In this document: one piece after another, positions 30,466 through 37,010 of the stretch | How positions within the stretch are numbered: the stretch's first letter is position 1 | How the letters are laid out: the number at the start of each line of letters is the position of its first letter | The notes under the pieces: model-generated | Database searches by the model: none | Seen by the model: only the letters and a program-made list of their open reading frames with translations | What the model was told of the DNA's origin: nothing | NCBI GenBank assembly: GCA_030691625.1 | Contig: JAUYDX010000046.1 | Coordinates: 1-37,010, forward strand | Source: Candidatus Omnitrophota bacterium | GTDB lineage: Bacteria > Omnitrophota > Gorgyraeia > Gorgyraeales > Gorgyraeaceae | Reading direction: 5' to 3' | DNA: 37,010 nucleotides | Made by a program: the position numbers and the translations under genes

Positions 30466-31335
30466 CTATCTCTTTGATTTTAAAAGAGTTATAACTCTTT
30501 GCATATCCGTATCAGAGTAAAACTCTATCTCTATCTTGCCGCCTTTTTTAGCCTTATGGATCCTGACTTTTGTCCCAAAGATTTCTCTTAATTCCTGTTC
30601 CAGGGCTTTAAGGTCTGGGTCTTCTATCAATGCCTTTGTCTTAGATTTCTGCGTTGACATCTTTTTTGCGTAACTCTCTGTGTCTCTTACAGATAGGTCG
30701 TCTTTTATAACCTTGGTGCACAGCCTCATTTGCTCTGATTCTTTGGTTAAACTAAGCATTGCCCTGGCATGGCCCATTGAAATTGTTCCACGTGAAACAT
30801 ATTCCTGAACCTTGGCAGGCAGGTTTAAAAGCCTGGTGATATTCGCGACAGTTGTCCTGTCTTTACCTATAGTATCAGCTACCTTTTCCTGGGTTATATT
30901 AAATTCGTCCTGCAGTCTTTTATATGCCTTTGCCTGGTCAATGGGATTCAGGTTTTCGCGCTGGATATTTTCTATAATGGAAAGTTCTAAAGAATCCAGG
31001 TCTGTGGCGTCTTTTATAATAGCTGGTATCTCTTTATACCCTAGCTTTTTCGCTGCCCTGAACCGTCTTTCCCCTGCTATAAGCTCGTATTCGTTATCTT
31101 TTAAGCGCACTAAAACCGGCTGGATAAAGCCCTTCTCTTTTATAGAGGCTGCCAAATCATCCAGGCTAGTCTGGTTAAAATCTTCTCTTGGCTGATACTT
31201 ATTTGCCCTGATCTTGTCTACAGGGATATTTCTTACCCCCTGCTGGATATTTGATTCAAATATCTGCATGCTGTCAGTTGTCTTTGTTTCAGGTATCAGG
31301 GCTGCTAAGCCTCTACCGAGAACTCTTTTTTCCAT
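30466..31335 (-). CDS. parB: Chromosome partitioning protein ParB
   Basis: CTPase clamp that loads at parS near the origin. 289 residues. It begins KRVLGRGLAALIP, then the N-terminal CTP-binding domain with NKYQPREDF, IQPVLVRLKDNEYELIAGER and RRFRAAKKLGYKEIP. The helix-turn-helix parS-binding domain contains ENIQRENLNPIDQAKAYKRL and KDRTTVANITRLLNLP. A C-terminal dimerisation segment follows. It overlaps parA by 31 nt and carries a parS site inside its own coding sequence (30784-30799). Confidence 0.97.
   Translation of the reverse strand: MEKRVLGRGLAALIPETKTTDSMQIFESNIQQGVRNIPVDKIRANKYQPREDFNQTSLDDLAASIKEKGFIQPVLVRLKDNEYELIAGERRFRAAKKLGYKEIPAIIKDATDLDSLELSIIENIQRENLNPIDQAKAYKRLQDEFNITQEKVADTIGKDRTTVANITRLLNLPAKVQEYVSRGTISMGHARAMLSLTKESEQMRLCTKVIKDDLSVRDTESYAKKMSTQKSKTKALIEDPDLKALEQELREIFGTKVRIHKAKKGGKIEIEFYSDTDMQRVITLLKSKR
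30784..30799. promoter_or_regulatory. parS site 1 (inside parB)
   Basis: TGTTCCACGTGAAACA, a one-base variant of the universal 16-bp parS palindrome TGTTTCACGTGAAACA, within the parB coding region. Confidence 0.9.
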
Positions 31336-32117
31336 GCCTCTTCTCCTCCCAGTACAGCTGGTTCGCCAAGTATCTCATTGGCTAAAGAAAGATATGTCCT
31401 GGCGCCTATTGAATGCTTATCATAAAGATGGATGGGCTGGCCAAAGCCAGGCGCCTCACTCAATTTTATACTACGCGGTATTATAGTCTTAAACACCTTA
31501 TCCTTAAAAAATCGCTTTGCTTCATCTATGACCTCAGATGTAAGATTAGTCCTGTAATCAGCCATTGTCAATAAAACCCCTTGTATCTCCAGGTCTTTAT
31601 TAAGGTTTTCCCGCACCAGATTAACTGTATTGAGGAGCTGGCTCAGGCCTTCTAAGGCATAATATTCACATTGTATTGGGATCAGCACAGAATTACACGC
31701 TGCAAGGCTATTTATAGTCAATATACCTAAAGATGGCGGCGAATCTATAAGGACAAAATCAAACTCATTTACAGCGTCTTTGAGGGCGTTTTTAAGCTTA
31801 TATTCCCTATTCATAAAGCTTACCAGCTCTATTTCAGCGCCTGAAAGATGGATATTCGAAGGTATTATCTTTAAATTAGGCAGGCTTGCTTCCAGCATAA
31901 CTTCAGATGGTTTAAGGCTATTTATCAGGAAGTCGTATGTACTTTTTTCTATTTTTGACTTGTCAATACCAAGGCCGCTGGTAGCGTTTGCCTGAGGGTC
32001 CAGATCTATTATTAATACATTTTTACCTTTATGGGCAAGATAATACCCTAGATTAACTACTGTAGTAGTTTTACCAACCCCGCCTTTCTGATTACATACT
32101 GAAATTACCTTAGCCAT
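31305..32117 (-). CDS. parA: Chromosome partitioning ATPase ParA (Soj)
   Basis: Walker-type ATPase that moves ParB-bound origins. 270 residues. The deviant Walker A KGGVGKTTT is at about residues 10-18, followed by LIIDLDPQANATSGLG, DFVLIDSPPSLGILT (Walker B) and LTMADYRTNLTSEV. The ATG at 32117 is preferred: an upstream ATG at 32141 would put the parS palindrome into the coding region as MFHVEHFL, which is not family sequence. Translation from it cannot be ruled out. Confidence 0.96.
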   Translation of the reverse strand: MAKVISVCNQKGGVGKTTTVVNLGYYLAHKGKNVLIIDLDPQANATSGLGIDKSKIEKSTYDFLINSLKPSEVMLEASLPNLKIIPSNIHLSGAEIELVSFMNREYKLKNALKDAVNEFDFVLIDSPPSLGILTINSLAACNSVLIPIQCEYYALEGLSQLLNTVNLVRENLNKDLEIQGVLLTMADYRTNLTSEVIDEAKRFFKDKVFKTIIPRSIKLSEAPGFGQPIHLYDKHSIGARTYLSLANEILGEPAVLGGEEAWKKEFSVEA

Positions 32118-32124
32118 AAGAAAA

Positions 32125-32140
32125 TGTTCCACGTGGAACA
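32125..32140. promoter_or_regulatory. parS site 2 (immediately upstream of parA)
   Basis: TGTTCCACGTGGAACA, a perfect 16-bp palindrome of the parS type, 8 nt upstream of the parA ATG. ParB loaded here could also repress parAB. Confidence 0.9.
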
Positions 32141-32151
32141 TTTTGAATCCG

Positions 32152-32195
32152 ATAACCGTATCATAACCGTATCACTACCATATCACGACCGTATC
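32152..32195. repeat. Four tandem 11-bp repeats next to parS
   Basis: On the plus strand: ATAACCGTATC, ATAACCGTATC, ACTACCATATC, ACGACCGTATC with no gaps. The array begins 12 nt from the parS at 32125-32140 and runs over the stop codon of the Jag_N gene. The period is about one helical turn, so each unit shows the same face. Confidence 0.9.
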
Positions 32196-32398
32196 TTTGT
32201 TACTCTAACCTTAGCTAATTTAACGCCTTGCATACTAAATAAACCTCTGTTCTCTTCTCTGAGAACAGATACCTTGACCTGAGAACGCTTGGCATTTAAT
32301 TTTGATAAGGCTGCTTTTATAGCTTCCTGGGCAGTTTTTCCCTCTACCTCGATCTCATCCTGATTAATTATATGAATTTTATGCTCCATAAATATCAC
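32183..32398 (-). CDS. Stand-alone Jag_N domain protein
   Basis: 71 residues: EVEGKTAQEAIKAALSKLNA, then VKVSVLREENRGLFSM and VKLAKVRV match the N-terminal Jag domain of KhpB/Jag (SpoIIIJ-associated). The KH and R3H RNA-binding domains that normally follow (about 130 residues) are absent. The protein ends cleanly at a stop inside the 11-bp tandem repeat. The start is GTG at 32398, overlapping the yidC stop (GTGA), with AGGA 7 nt upstream. The yidC-jag order is conserved in many bacteria. Function of the lone domain is unknown. Confidence 0.82.
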   Translation of the reverse strand: MIFMEHKIHIINQDEIEVEGKTAQEAIKAALSKLNAKRSQVKVSVLREENRGLFSMQGVKLAKVRVTKIRS

Positions 32399-33972
32399 GC
32401 GGCTTTCCTGAACATGAAAAATTGCATAGAGCTGGTAACTAACGTGCTTGTAAGCCAGTACAATACCAGCCCTGATGGTAAAGAATAAAATATAAACCCA
32501 AACATAACAGGCATGATGTTTGTTATGAGTTTTTGCTGCTCTGTCTGGCCAGCGCCTGTTGTGGATTGGGATATCTTCTGCTGTAATATCATAGCACCTA
32601 TCATTAAAATTGGCAATAGATTTATGGAATTACCCAGGAAAGGTATGCTGGACTCCAAGTGAAAAAACGCGTCAGGCATTGAAAGATCCTTGATCCAGAG
32701 AAATGTCGCGTTCTTTAATTCCACTGATCTGGACAGGGTATTGTAAAGCGCTATGAAGACCGGCATCTGTAACACCATAGGTAAACATCCGCTCATGGGA
32801 TTCACATTATACCGTCGGTAAAGTTCCATTATTTCCTTATTCAGCTTTGTGGGATTGTCTTTATGTTCCTGGCGGACCTTTTCTATGTGAGGCTGGAGCC
32901 CCTGCATCTTCTGCATGGATTTAAGGCTCTTGAATGTGAGCGGGTATAAAAATAAATTTATGCAGACTGTGAGTAAAAGTATTGCCACGCCATAGTTATG
33001 GCAAAGAGAATAGAAGAACTGGAGGATCGAGAGAAGTATCAGGCTTATGCTTGTAAGAAATCCGAAATTAAGCGCCTTTGTAAAATTCGGATCGATGCTT
33101 TCAAGCTCTTTGATCTCCATTGGCCCGATATAAAAATTTATTTTATACGACCGGGCCTCGCCAGGGGAAAGCTTTTCATCCTCTACGATAAAACCTATAG
33201 CAGGCTCTCCTGAAATATTTTTAGTAAACACGCCTTTGGGAATAAAGTCAGGCCTTGCTATCACTGCGTAGTATTTATTTTTTAGCGCTACCCAATCTGT
33301 ATCATTTTTATATAACCTGTTGTAATCCAACAGTTTATTGCCGGTAAGCTTTTTGACGCTATTGTCCTTATAATGTATATCAGATTCTATGTATCTGGTT
33401 TCCATTATTTCTTTTTTTGACATATTGGAGCCTGTGACTATATCAAACGATACGTCCTGAGAAACATTGGTCTTATTGGTGATTTTTATAATTGCGGTCA
33501 TGCCGTATTTCCCGTCTACAAAAGAAATGGTTTTTTCCAGTTTCAGCTCGCTTGTTTCCAGAGACATCTTTTTTGCATCGCTATATATTGTAAAGGGTTG
33601 GGAAGAGACCCCAGCCAATGCAGCCTTGCCGTCTATAGATAGGATCCCGGCTGATTGTGTGGCATTTGAAATAAGTTCAATATCAGTCTTTCTTTTAGCA
33701 TCCTTTACAACTATCCTGCTTATAGAGCCGCCTATATTAAGCAGGCCCAAGTCGTATTTATCTGTTGATATATTTTTTACCTGGGCGTTTGAGGGAAGGG
33801 CTTTAACAGGCTCTGGCTCGCTTATTTTAGTTTCTGTAACTATTTGTTTTTGAATAGGTTGTATCTTTTGGCTGGAGTTTGCCAGATCAGGATTTATCTT
33901 GGCTAGTATCATAGGATATGCCAGTATTACTGCTATTGATAAAGTAACTGCTATTAAAACTTTCTTGTCCAT
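32395..33972 (-). CDS. yidC: Membrane protein insertase YidC
   Basis: Inserts proteins into the inner membrane, alone or with Sec. 525 residues, the Gram-negative type. TM1 is at about 5-24 (VLIAVTLSIAVILAYPMIL). A large periplasmic beta domain covers about 55-285. The conserved core of five TMs follows (SLCHNYGVAILLLTVCINLF with QKMQGLQPHIEKVRQ after it; LPMVLQMPVFIALYNTLSRS; LLPILMIGAMILQQKI; IMPVMFGFIFYSLPSGLVLY). The hydrophilic-groove arginine is in the KSLKSMQ-adjacent segment region but cannot be placed with certainty. It is 18 nt downstream of yidD. Confidence 0.97.
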   Translation of the reverse strand: MDKKVLIAVTLSIAVILAYPMILAKINPDLANSSQKIQPIQKQIVTETKISEPEPVKALPSNAQVKNISTDKYDLGLLNIGGSISRIVVKDAKRKTDIELISNATQSAGILSIDGKAALAGVSSQPFTIYSDAKKMSLETSELKLEKTISFVDGKYGMTAIIKITNKTNVSQDVSFDIVTGSNMSKKEIMETRYIESDIHYKDNSVKKLTGNKLLDYNRLYKNDTDWVALKNKYYAVIARPDFIPKGVFTKNISGEPAIGFIVEDEKLSPGEARSYKINFYIGPMEIKELESIDPNFTKALNFGFLTSISLILLSILQFFYSLCHNYGVAILLLTVCINLFLYPLTFKSLKSMQKMQGLQPHIEKVRQEHKDNPTKLNKEIMELYRRYNVNPMSGCLPMVLQMPVFIALYNTLSRSVELKNATFLWIKDLSMPDAFFHLESSIPFLGNSINLLPILMIGAMILQQKISQSTTGAGQTEQQKLITNIMPVMFGFIFYSLPSGLVLYWLTSTLVTSSMQFFMFRKAA

Positions 33973-33990
33973 TGTTCTCCTTTTGCTAAC

Positions 33991-34212
33991 CTATTTAGAT
34001 ACGTATGGGTCAAAACCGCCTGCTGACAAAGGATTACAACGCATAATCCTTGCCAGGCCTTTTAATAGGCCCTTAAAAATTCCTTTATCTTCCACTGCCA
34101 TAATCGTGTACTGGGAACAGGTGGGATGGAACCTACATTGACATAACATTAATGAAGATATATAGTTATGATAAAATTTTATACTATTTATCAGTATATT
34201 TTTTAAAAACAT
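33991..34212 (-). CDS. yidD: Membrane protein insertion efficiency factor YidD
   Basis: 73 residues. CRFHPTCSQYTIMAV and RIMRCNPLSAGGFDPY are the invariant YidD motifs with their cysteines. A small amphipathic inner-membrane-associated protein aiding YidC. It overlaps the end of rnpA by 29 nt, in the fixed order rpmH-rnpA-yidD-yidC. Confidence 0.96.
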   Translation of the reverse strand: MFLKNILINSIKFYHNYISSLMLCQCRFHPTCSQYTIMAVEDKGIFKGLLKGLARIMRCNPLSAGGFDPYVSK

Positions 34213-34558
34213 CGTGTATTTCTCTTTCTATGGCAGTTGACAGGGTAGATTGGTTTACCTTGGTAGCAACAATAACAATATCAAAACCCGTAGGTAAAAT
34301 ACGCTTTGTATTCCTGTATGCCTCTCTGAGTATTCTTCTGATCCTGTTCCTTAATACAGATTTTTTCTGATGCAAACTCTTCTTGCAGATAAAAGCCGCG
34401 CGATTTGTAGGGGACGGTTTCAAACCGTCCCCTACAGCTTTTTTTAAGATATAAATATTAACTGACCTGGCCCTATGGAAAACGCCATTATCCAGAACAG
34501 CCTTTATAGCGTCGTTTTTCTTCAGGCGCTCTTTTAACGGAAAAGAGTTCAGGCCCAT
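34184..34558 (-). CDS. rnpA: Ribonuclease P protein component with an in-frame palindrome insertion
   Basis: Protein cofactor of RNase P for 5' tRNA maturation. 124 residues from ATG 34558 (TGATG overlap with rpmH). FPLKERLKKNDAIKAVL and VFHRARSVNIYIL form the first strand-helix, KSVLRNRIRRILREAYR is the RNR signature, and GFDIVIVATKV follows. Between ILKK and NRAAFICKKS, about residues 41-51 (AVGDGLKPSPT) are encoded by a 29-nt palindrome and have no counterpart in normal RnpA. The insertion lies at a loop between two beta strands and leaves the frame intact, so the protein is probably functional. The substrate-binding lysine/arginine face is otherwise conserved. Confidence 0.93.
   Translation of the reverse strand: MGLNSFPLKERLKKNDAIKAVLDNGVFHRARSVNIYILKKAVGDGLKPSPTNRAAFICKKSLHQKKSVLRNRIRRILREAYRNTKRILPTGFDIVIVATKVNQSTLSTAIEREIHDVFKKYTDK
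34407..34435. repeat. 29-nt palindrome, family C, copy 3, inside rnpA
   Basis: GTAGGGGACGGTTT, one spacer base, then its exact complement (14-bp arms). Same length and outer arms as copies at 3408 and 17181. Translated in frame within rnpA. Confidence 0.93.
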
Positions 34559-34695
34559 CAATGAGTAAGTTTGTGTCTGCCTTTTTGTCGTCGGCGTTTA
34601 AGGACTTTTCTGCCTGTGGAAGATGCCATTCTAGCTCTGAATCCGTGTTTGCGTTTGCCTTTTAAAAGGCTCTTGCGGGTAAGGTGTTTTTTCAT
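34558..34695 (-). CDS. rpmH: 50S ribosomal protein L34
   Basis: 45 residues, below many gene-caller cut-offs: [45 protein letters not shown]. The HGFRARM segment and arginine-rich tail are invariant L34 features. GGAG ribosome site 8 nt before the ATG. Its stop overlaps the rnpA ATG (TGATG). First gene of the leftward origin operon, with its own promoter. Confidence 0.97.
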   Translation of the reverse strand: MKKHLTRKSLLKGKRKHGFRARMASSTGRKVLKRRRQKGRHKLTH

Positions 34696-34723
34696 TGTAT
34701 TTTCTCCAAATTTAGATTTACGT

Positions 34724-34751
34724 ATTATAGCACATCGCCCTTACCCGTCAA
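34724..34751 (-). promoter_or_regulatory. Sigma-70-like promoter of rpmH-rnpA-yidD-yidC
   Basis: Minus strand: TTGACG (34751-34746), 16-bp spacer, perfect TATAAT (34729-34724). Expected start near 34717, leaving a leader of about 22 nt that contains the rpmH ribosome site. The 194-bp rpmH-dnaA gap holds this and the divergent dnaA promoter; nothing else was recognised between them. Confidence 0.75.
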
Positions 34752-34837
34752 GGACAAAATCAGGTTATGGGGACGCCGAGCCAGTACGGGACAAGCGTTT
34801 GTTAGAAGGCCTGCCAGGGCTGGCAAAAAGATTTAAC

Positions 34838-34866
34838 TTGAAAACGAAACCGTGAGTTGCTATAAT
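34838..34866 (+). promoter_or_regulatory. Sigma-70-like promoter of dnaA
   Basis: TTGAAA (34838-34843), 17-bp spacer, perfect TATAAT (34861-34866). The start near 34873 gives a leader of about 17 nt. DnaA-box-like sequences overlap the start site. Confidence 0.78.
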
Positions 34867-34886
34867 TGTGGAAAACTTGTGGATAG
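34867..34886 (+). promoter_or_regulatory. DnaA-box-like sequences at the dnaA transcript start
   Basis: TGTGGATAG (34878-34886) differs from TGTGGATAA, the complement of the consensus box TTATCCACA, by one base. TGTGGAAAA (34867-34875) differs by two. Overlap with the transcript start and ribosome site suggests autoregulation of dnaA. Confidence 0.55.
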
Positions 34887-34889
34887 ATT

Positions 34890-36233
34890 ATGCCTTTTGA
34901 ATTGACCAAACTCTGGGACAAAATCCTCGAATACACAAAACAGGAAATAGGAGAGCAGGCGTTTGAGAACTGGTTCACGCAAGCCAAGCTCGCCTCTGTG
35001 ACAGATGACACCATAGTCATCCAGGTCCCGTCTAATTTTTTCAAAGACTGGATATATGACCATTACAGAGACATATTGAATATCGCCATATTGAAAACCC
35101 TGGGCAAGGTAGTGCCTGTAAAATTCGAGATAAAAGAGCAGAAGCTTCAGAAAAAATCCGAGCCTTTAAGCCAGGCCCAGAGCGTGCCTCCTGAAAAACC
35201 CGTTTACAAAAAACCTTTTTACCTGAACCCAAAATATACATTCGAAGGCTTTGTGGTGGGCTCGTCAAACCGCTTCGCGCACGCGGCAACCCTGGCTATC
35301 GCGGAAGCGCCCGCAAAGGCCTATAATCCTTTATTTATATACGGCGGGGTAGGGCTGGGCAAGACTCACTTAATGCAGGCAGCGTGTCATTACATATCTG
35401 AGATGCATAAAAATCTGAAATTGTTTTATACCACAAGCGAAAGTTTTATGAACGAGCTGATCAACGGGATACAGACGAGAACCACCCAGAAATTCCGCGA
35501 AAAATACAGAAGCGTGGACGTGCTGCTGATAGATGACATACATTTTATAGCGGGCAAGGAATCCACCCAGGAGGAATTTTTCCATACCTTTAACGCGCTT
35601 TACGACGGCCACAAGCAGATAGTGCTCTCGAGCGACCGGCCGCCAAAGACAATACCCGGCTTAGAGGAAAGGCTTGTGTCCAGGTTTGAGTGGGGGCTTG
35701 TGACAGATGTGCAGCTCCCGGATTTTGAGACAAGGATCGCCATACTTAAAAAGAAGGCTGAGCGTACCGGCGCCAGCCTGCCTGACGATATACTGTATTT
35801 CATCGCTGAGACCATAAAGACAAATATAAGGGAGCTGGAAGGCGCCCTTATAAAACTTATCGCGTATTCCGCGCTGGAGAATAAAAAAATAACCCTTGCC
35901 CTGGCAAAGGAGATCTTAAAGGACGCGGGCGCGGAGAACGCCAAAAAAATCACCGTGGGAGCTATCCAGGAAAAGGTGGCTGTTTACTTTGACATAAAAC
36001 CTTCTGATATGAAGACAAAAAAACGGACCCGCCAGGTTGCGTATCCAAGGCAGGTGGCAATGTACCTGGCCAGGGAGATGACTGGCCTGACGCTTCCGGA
36101 AATAGGCGGGCATTTCGGGGGGAGAGACCACTCTACAGTGATACACGCCTGCGAAAAAGTGGACACGGATTTAAAGAAGAACCAGAATGTTAAGAACCTT
36201 ATACAAAAACTGATGTTGGAGATAAAAAGTTAG
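34890..36233 (+). CDS. dnaA: Chromosomal replication initiator DnaA
   Basis: Binds DnaA boxes and melts oriC. 447 residues. Domain I is about 1-80 (LWDKILEYTKQEIGEQAFENWF), followed by a short linker. Domain III is AAA+: KYTFEGFVVGSSNRFAHAA, Walker A GGVGLGKTHL (about 152-161), Walker B VLLIDDIHFIAGK, and sensor 2 near IRELEGALIKLIAY. Domain IV has the DnaA signature GGRDHSTVIHACEKV within the helix-turn-helix. It is the only gene besides dnaN on the plus strand. No strong Shine-Dalgarno is seen. Confidence 0.98.
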   Translation: MPFELTKLWDKILEYTKQEIGEQAFENWFTQAKLASVTDDTIVIQVPSNFFKDWIYDHYRDILNIAILKTLGKVVPVKFEIKEQKLQKKSEPLSQAQSVPPEKPVYKKPFYLNPKYTFEGFVVGSSNRFAHAATLAIAEAPAKAYNPLFIYGGVGLGKTHLMQAACHYISEMHKNLKLFYTTSESFMNELINGIQTRTTQKFREKYRSVDVLLIDDIHFIAGKESTQEEFFHTFNALYDGHKQIVLSSDRPPKTIPGLEERLVSRFEWGLVTDVQLPDFETRIAILKKKAERTGASLPDDILYFIAETIKTNIRELEGALIKLIAYSALENKKITLALAKEILKDAGAENAKKITVGAIQEKVAVYFDIKPSDMKTKKRTRQVAYPRQVAMYLAREMTGLTLPEIGGHFGGRDHSTVIHACEKVDTDLKKNQNVKNLIQKLMLEIKS

Positions 36234-36330
36234 TATTGTGGATTATTTTTATTTTTTTGTGGATTATTTGCGCTTCGTAACTATAATATAACCCTTGGGT
36301 TTCGCGCTTGTCCACATATCCACAGCGCTT
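36234..36330. other. oriC: Putative origin of replication (oriC) between dnaA and dnaN
   Basis: Two direct TGTGGATTA boxes (36237-36245 and 36258-36266, spaced 21 bp, about two helical turns) flank an AT-rich run of T and A. Two boxes in the opposite orientation follow, TTGTCCACA (36308-36316) and ATATCCACA (36316-36324). Each differs from consensus by one base. Position between dnaA and dnaN, with gene orientation diverging from here, supports an origin. Further boxes may lie elsewhere. Confidence 0.7.
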
Positions 36331-36332
36331 AC

Positions 36333-36368
36333 TATCTAATTCTACTGACTTTTATATTGAATTAGATA
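36333..36368 (+). other. 10-bp inverted repeat in the dnaN leader
   Basis: TATCTAATTC (36333-36342) and GAATTAGATA (36359-36368) are exact complements around a 16-nt loop, 19 nt before the dnaN ATG. It may be an RNA hairpin controlling dnaN, or a protein-binding site at the edge of the origin. There is no T-run after it. Confidence 0.7.
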
Positions 36369-36387
36369 ATAGAAAAGAGGGAACAAG

Positions 36388-37010
36388 ATGAAAATAAAAA
36401 TATTAAAGCAGACCTTTTTAAAAAACATCCAGCACGTCCAGAACATCATATCTTCTAAAAGCAGTTTACCTATATTATCAAATATTTTAATAGAGGCTGA
36501 AAAAAACAAGGTCATATTAACAAGCACAGACCTTGATATAGGCATATCATCGGTTCTTGAGACGGATGTGGAGGAAGAAGGCTCTATCACAATACCGGCC
36601 AAAAGATTCAATGATATTATAAAAGAACTGCCGGATGAGGACATATCTATAAGCACAATGAAAAACAACTCCATGATCATAAAATGCAGCAAGTGTTTTT
36701 TTAAGATCATAGGCCTCCCGAAAGAGGAGTTTCCAAAACTCCCGGAATTTAAAGATGAACCAAGTGTGGTTATTAAACAAAGTGTTTTGAAAAACATGCT
36801 CAGCATGGCGCATTTTTCAATGTCCCACGATGAGACAAGGTATATTTTAAACGGCGCGCTATTTTTATTTAAGGGTAAAAAGCTTACAATCGTCACCACA
36901 GACGGGAAACGCTTGAGTTTTGTAAAAAAGGACATGGAAAAAGACGGGCTGAACAAGGCCATAATTGTCCCGGCAAAGACGATCTATGAACTAGCCAGGA
37001 TTCTTGGGGA
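36388..37010 (+). CDS. dnaN: DNA polymerase III beta clamp, N-terminal part (cut by the window edge)
   Basis: Sliding clamp that tethers polymerases to DNA. The first 207 codons are present. It begins MKIKILKQTFLKNIQHVQNI, with SLPILSNILIEAEKNKVILT and STDLDIGISS from domain 1. MAHFSMSHDETRYILNGALF in domain 2 and TIVTTDGKRLSFVK are clamp hallmarks. GAGGGAAC ribosome site before the ATG. It follows dnaA and the putative origin in the usual order. Confidence 0.97.
   Translation, partial: MKIKILKQTFLKNIQHVQNIISSKSSLPILSNILIEAEKNKVILTSTDLDIGISSVLETDVEEEGSITIPAKRFNDIIKELPDEDISISTMKNNSMIIKCSKCFFKIIGLPKEEFPKLPEFKDEPSVVIKQSVLKNMLSMAHFSMSHDETRYILNGALFLFKGKKLTIVTTDGKRLSFVKKDMEKDGLNKAIIVPAKTIYELARILG

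Noticed and set aside
32117-32141. ParA start at 32141 (MFHVEHFL extension)
   Set aside because: The extension is the translation of the parS palindrome and is not family sequence; the ATG at 32117 starts the conserved domain.
3408-34435. CRISPR array formed by the repeated palindromes
   Set aside because: Copies are kilobases apart with genes between them, of three families, and without regular spacers or cas genes.
34184-34558. rnpA as a pseudogene because of the extra segment
   Set aside because: The frame is intact, the RNR signature and both flanking strands are conserved, and the insert falls at a loop.
34739-34837. Additional gene or small RNA between rpmH and dnaA
   Set aside because: Only the two divergent promoters and a 6-bp TGCCAG/CTGGCA palindrome were seen; no coding frame or RNA fold could be supported.

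Overview
The window is a compact 37-kb bacterial chromosome segment around a replication origin. It suggests a Gram-negative organism with lipid A: lpxD, an lpxC-fabZ fusion, lpxA, lpxI, bamA and skp are all present. I would place it in, or near, Candidatus Omnitrophota (OP3) or the wider PVC-like lineages. The grounds are the LpxC-FabZ fusion, LpxI in place of LpxH, a DUF1559-like prepilin, and a small secreted protein of the 'TTYYPAPYGAYEEL' type that I associate with Omnitrophota. The phylum is inference; no rRNA is present.

Layout. From about 34.7 kb leftward every gene is on the minus strand. dnaA and the 5' part of dnaN point right at the right edge, with DnaA-box clusters between them, so nearly all genes run away from the putative oriC. 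Next to the origin is the conserved block rpmH-rnpA-yidD-yidC-jagN-parA-parB with two parS sites. Moving left come ndk-yicC-gmk-rpoZ-coaC/coaB-prepilin; three tRNAs (Cys, Leu, Val); thrS-infC-rpmI-rplT-pheS-(secreted protein)-pheT; a probable 6S RNA; rarA; a PP-loop tRNA-thiolation-like gene; glmU-prs-rplY-pth-rpsF-ssb-rpsR-rplI-dnaB; bamA-skp-lpxD-lpxC/fabZ-lpxA-lpxI; and a nitrogen block of GAF-ANTAR regulator, queF, glnA, an ABM-fold protein and gdhA (cut by the left edge).

Most notable. (1) The leader between the ABM gene and gdhA has a good promoter, a hairpin with an A1/G4 hexaloop overlapping an intrinsic terminator, and a second hairpin upstream. This is the architecture recognised by ANTAR antiterminators, and an ANTAR protein is encoded 2 kb away just ahead of glnA. 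(2) Ten short palindromes fall into three families: 43 nt (five copies), 36-38 nt (two) and 29 nt (three). Eight lie between tandem genes, mostly hugging the upstream stop codon. Two 29-nt copies are inside reading frames (rnpA and the PP-loop gene) and are translated through without breaking the frame. (3) There are several lineage oddities: PheT without its EMAP-type tRNA-binding domain, ThrS without TGS, a stand-alone Jag_N domain, coaC and coaB in different frames with no start codon for coaB, a secreted-protein gene inside pheS-pheT, an AUU start on infC, and an 11-bp tandem repeat beside parS.

No stretch over about 300 bases lacks a gene; the larger gaps hold the 6S RNA, the tRNAs, the dnaA promoter and the origin.
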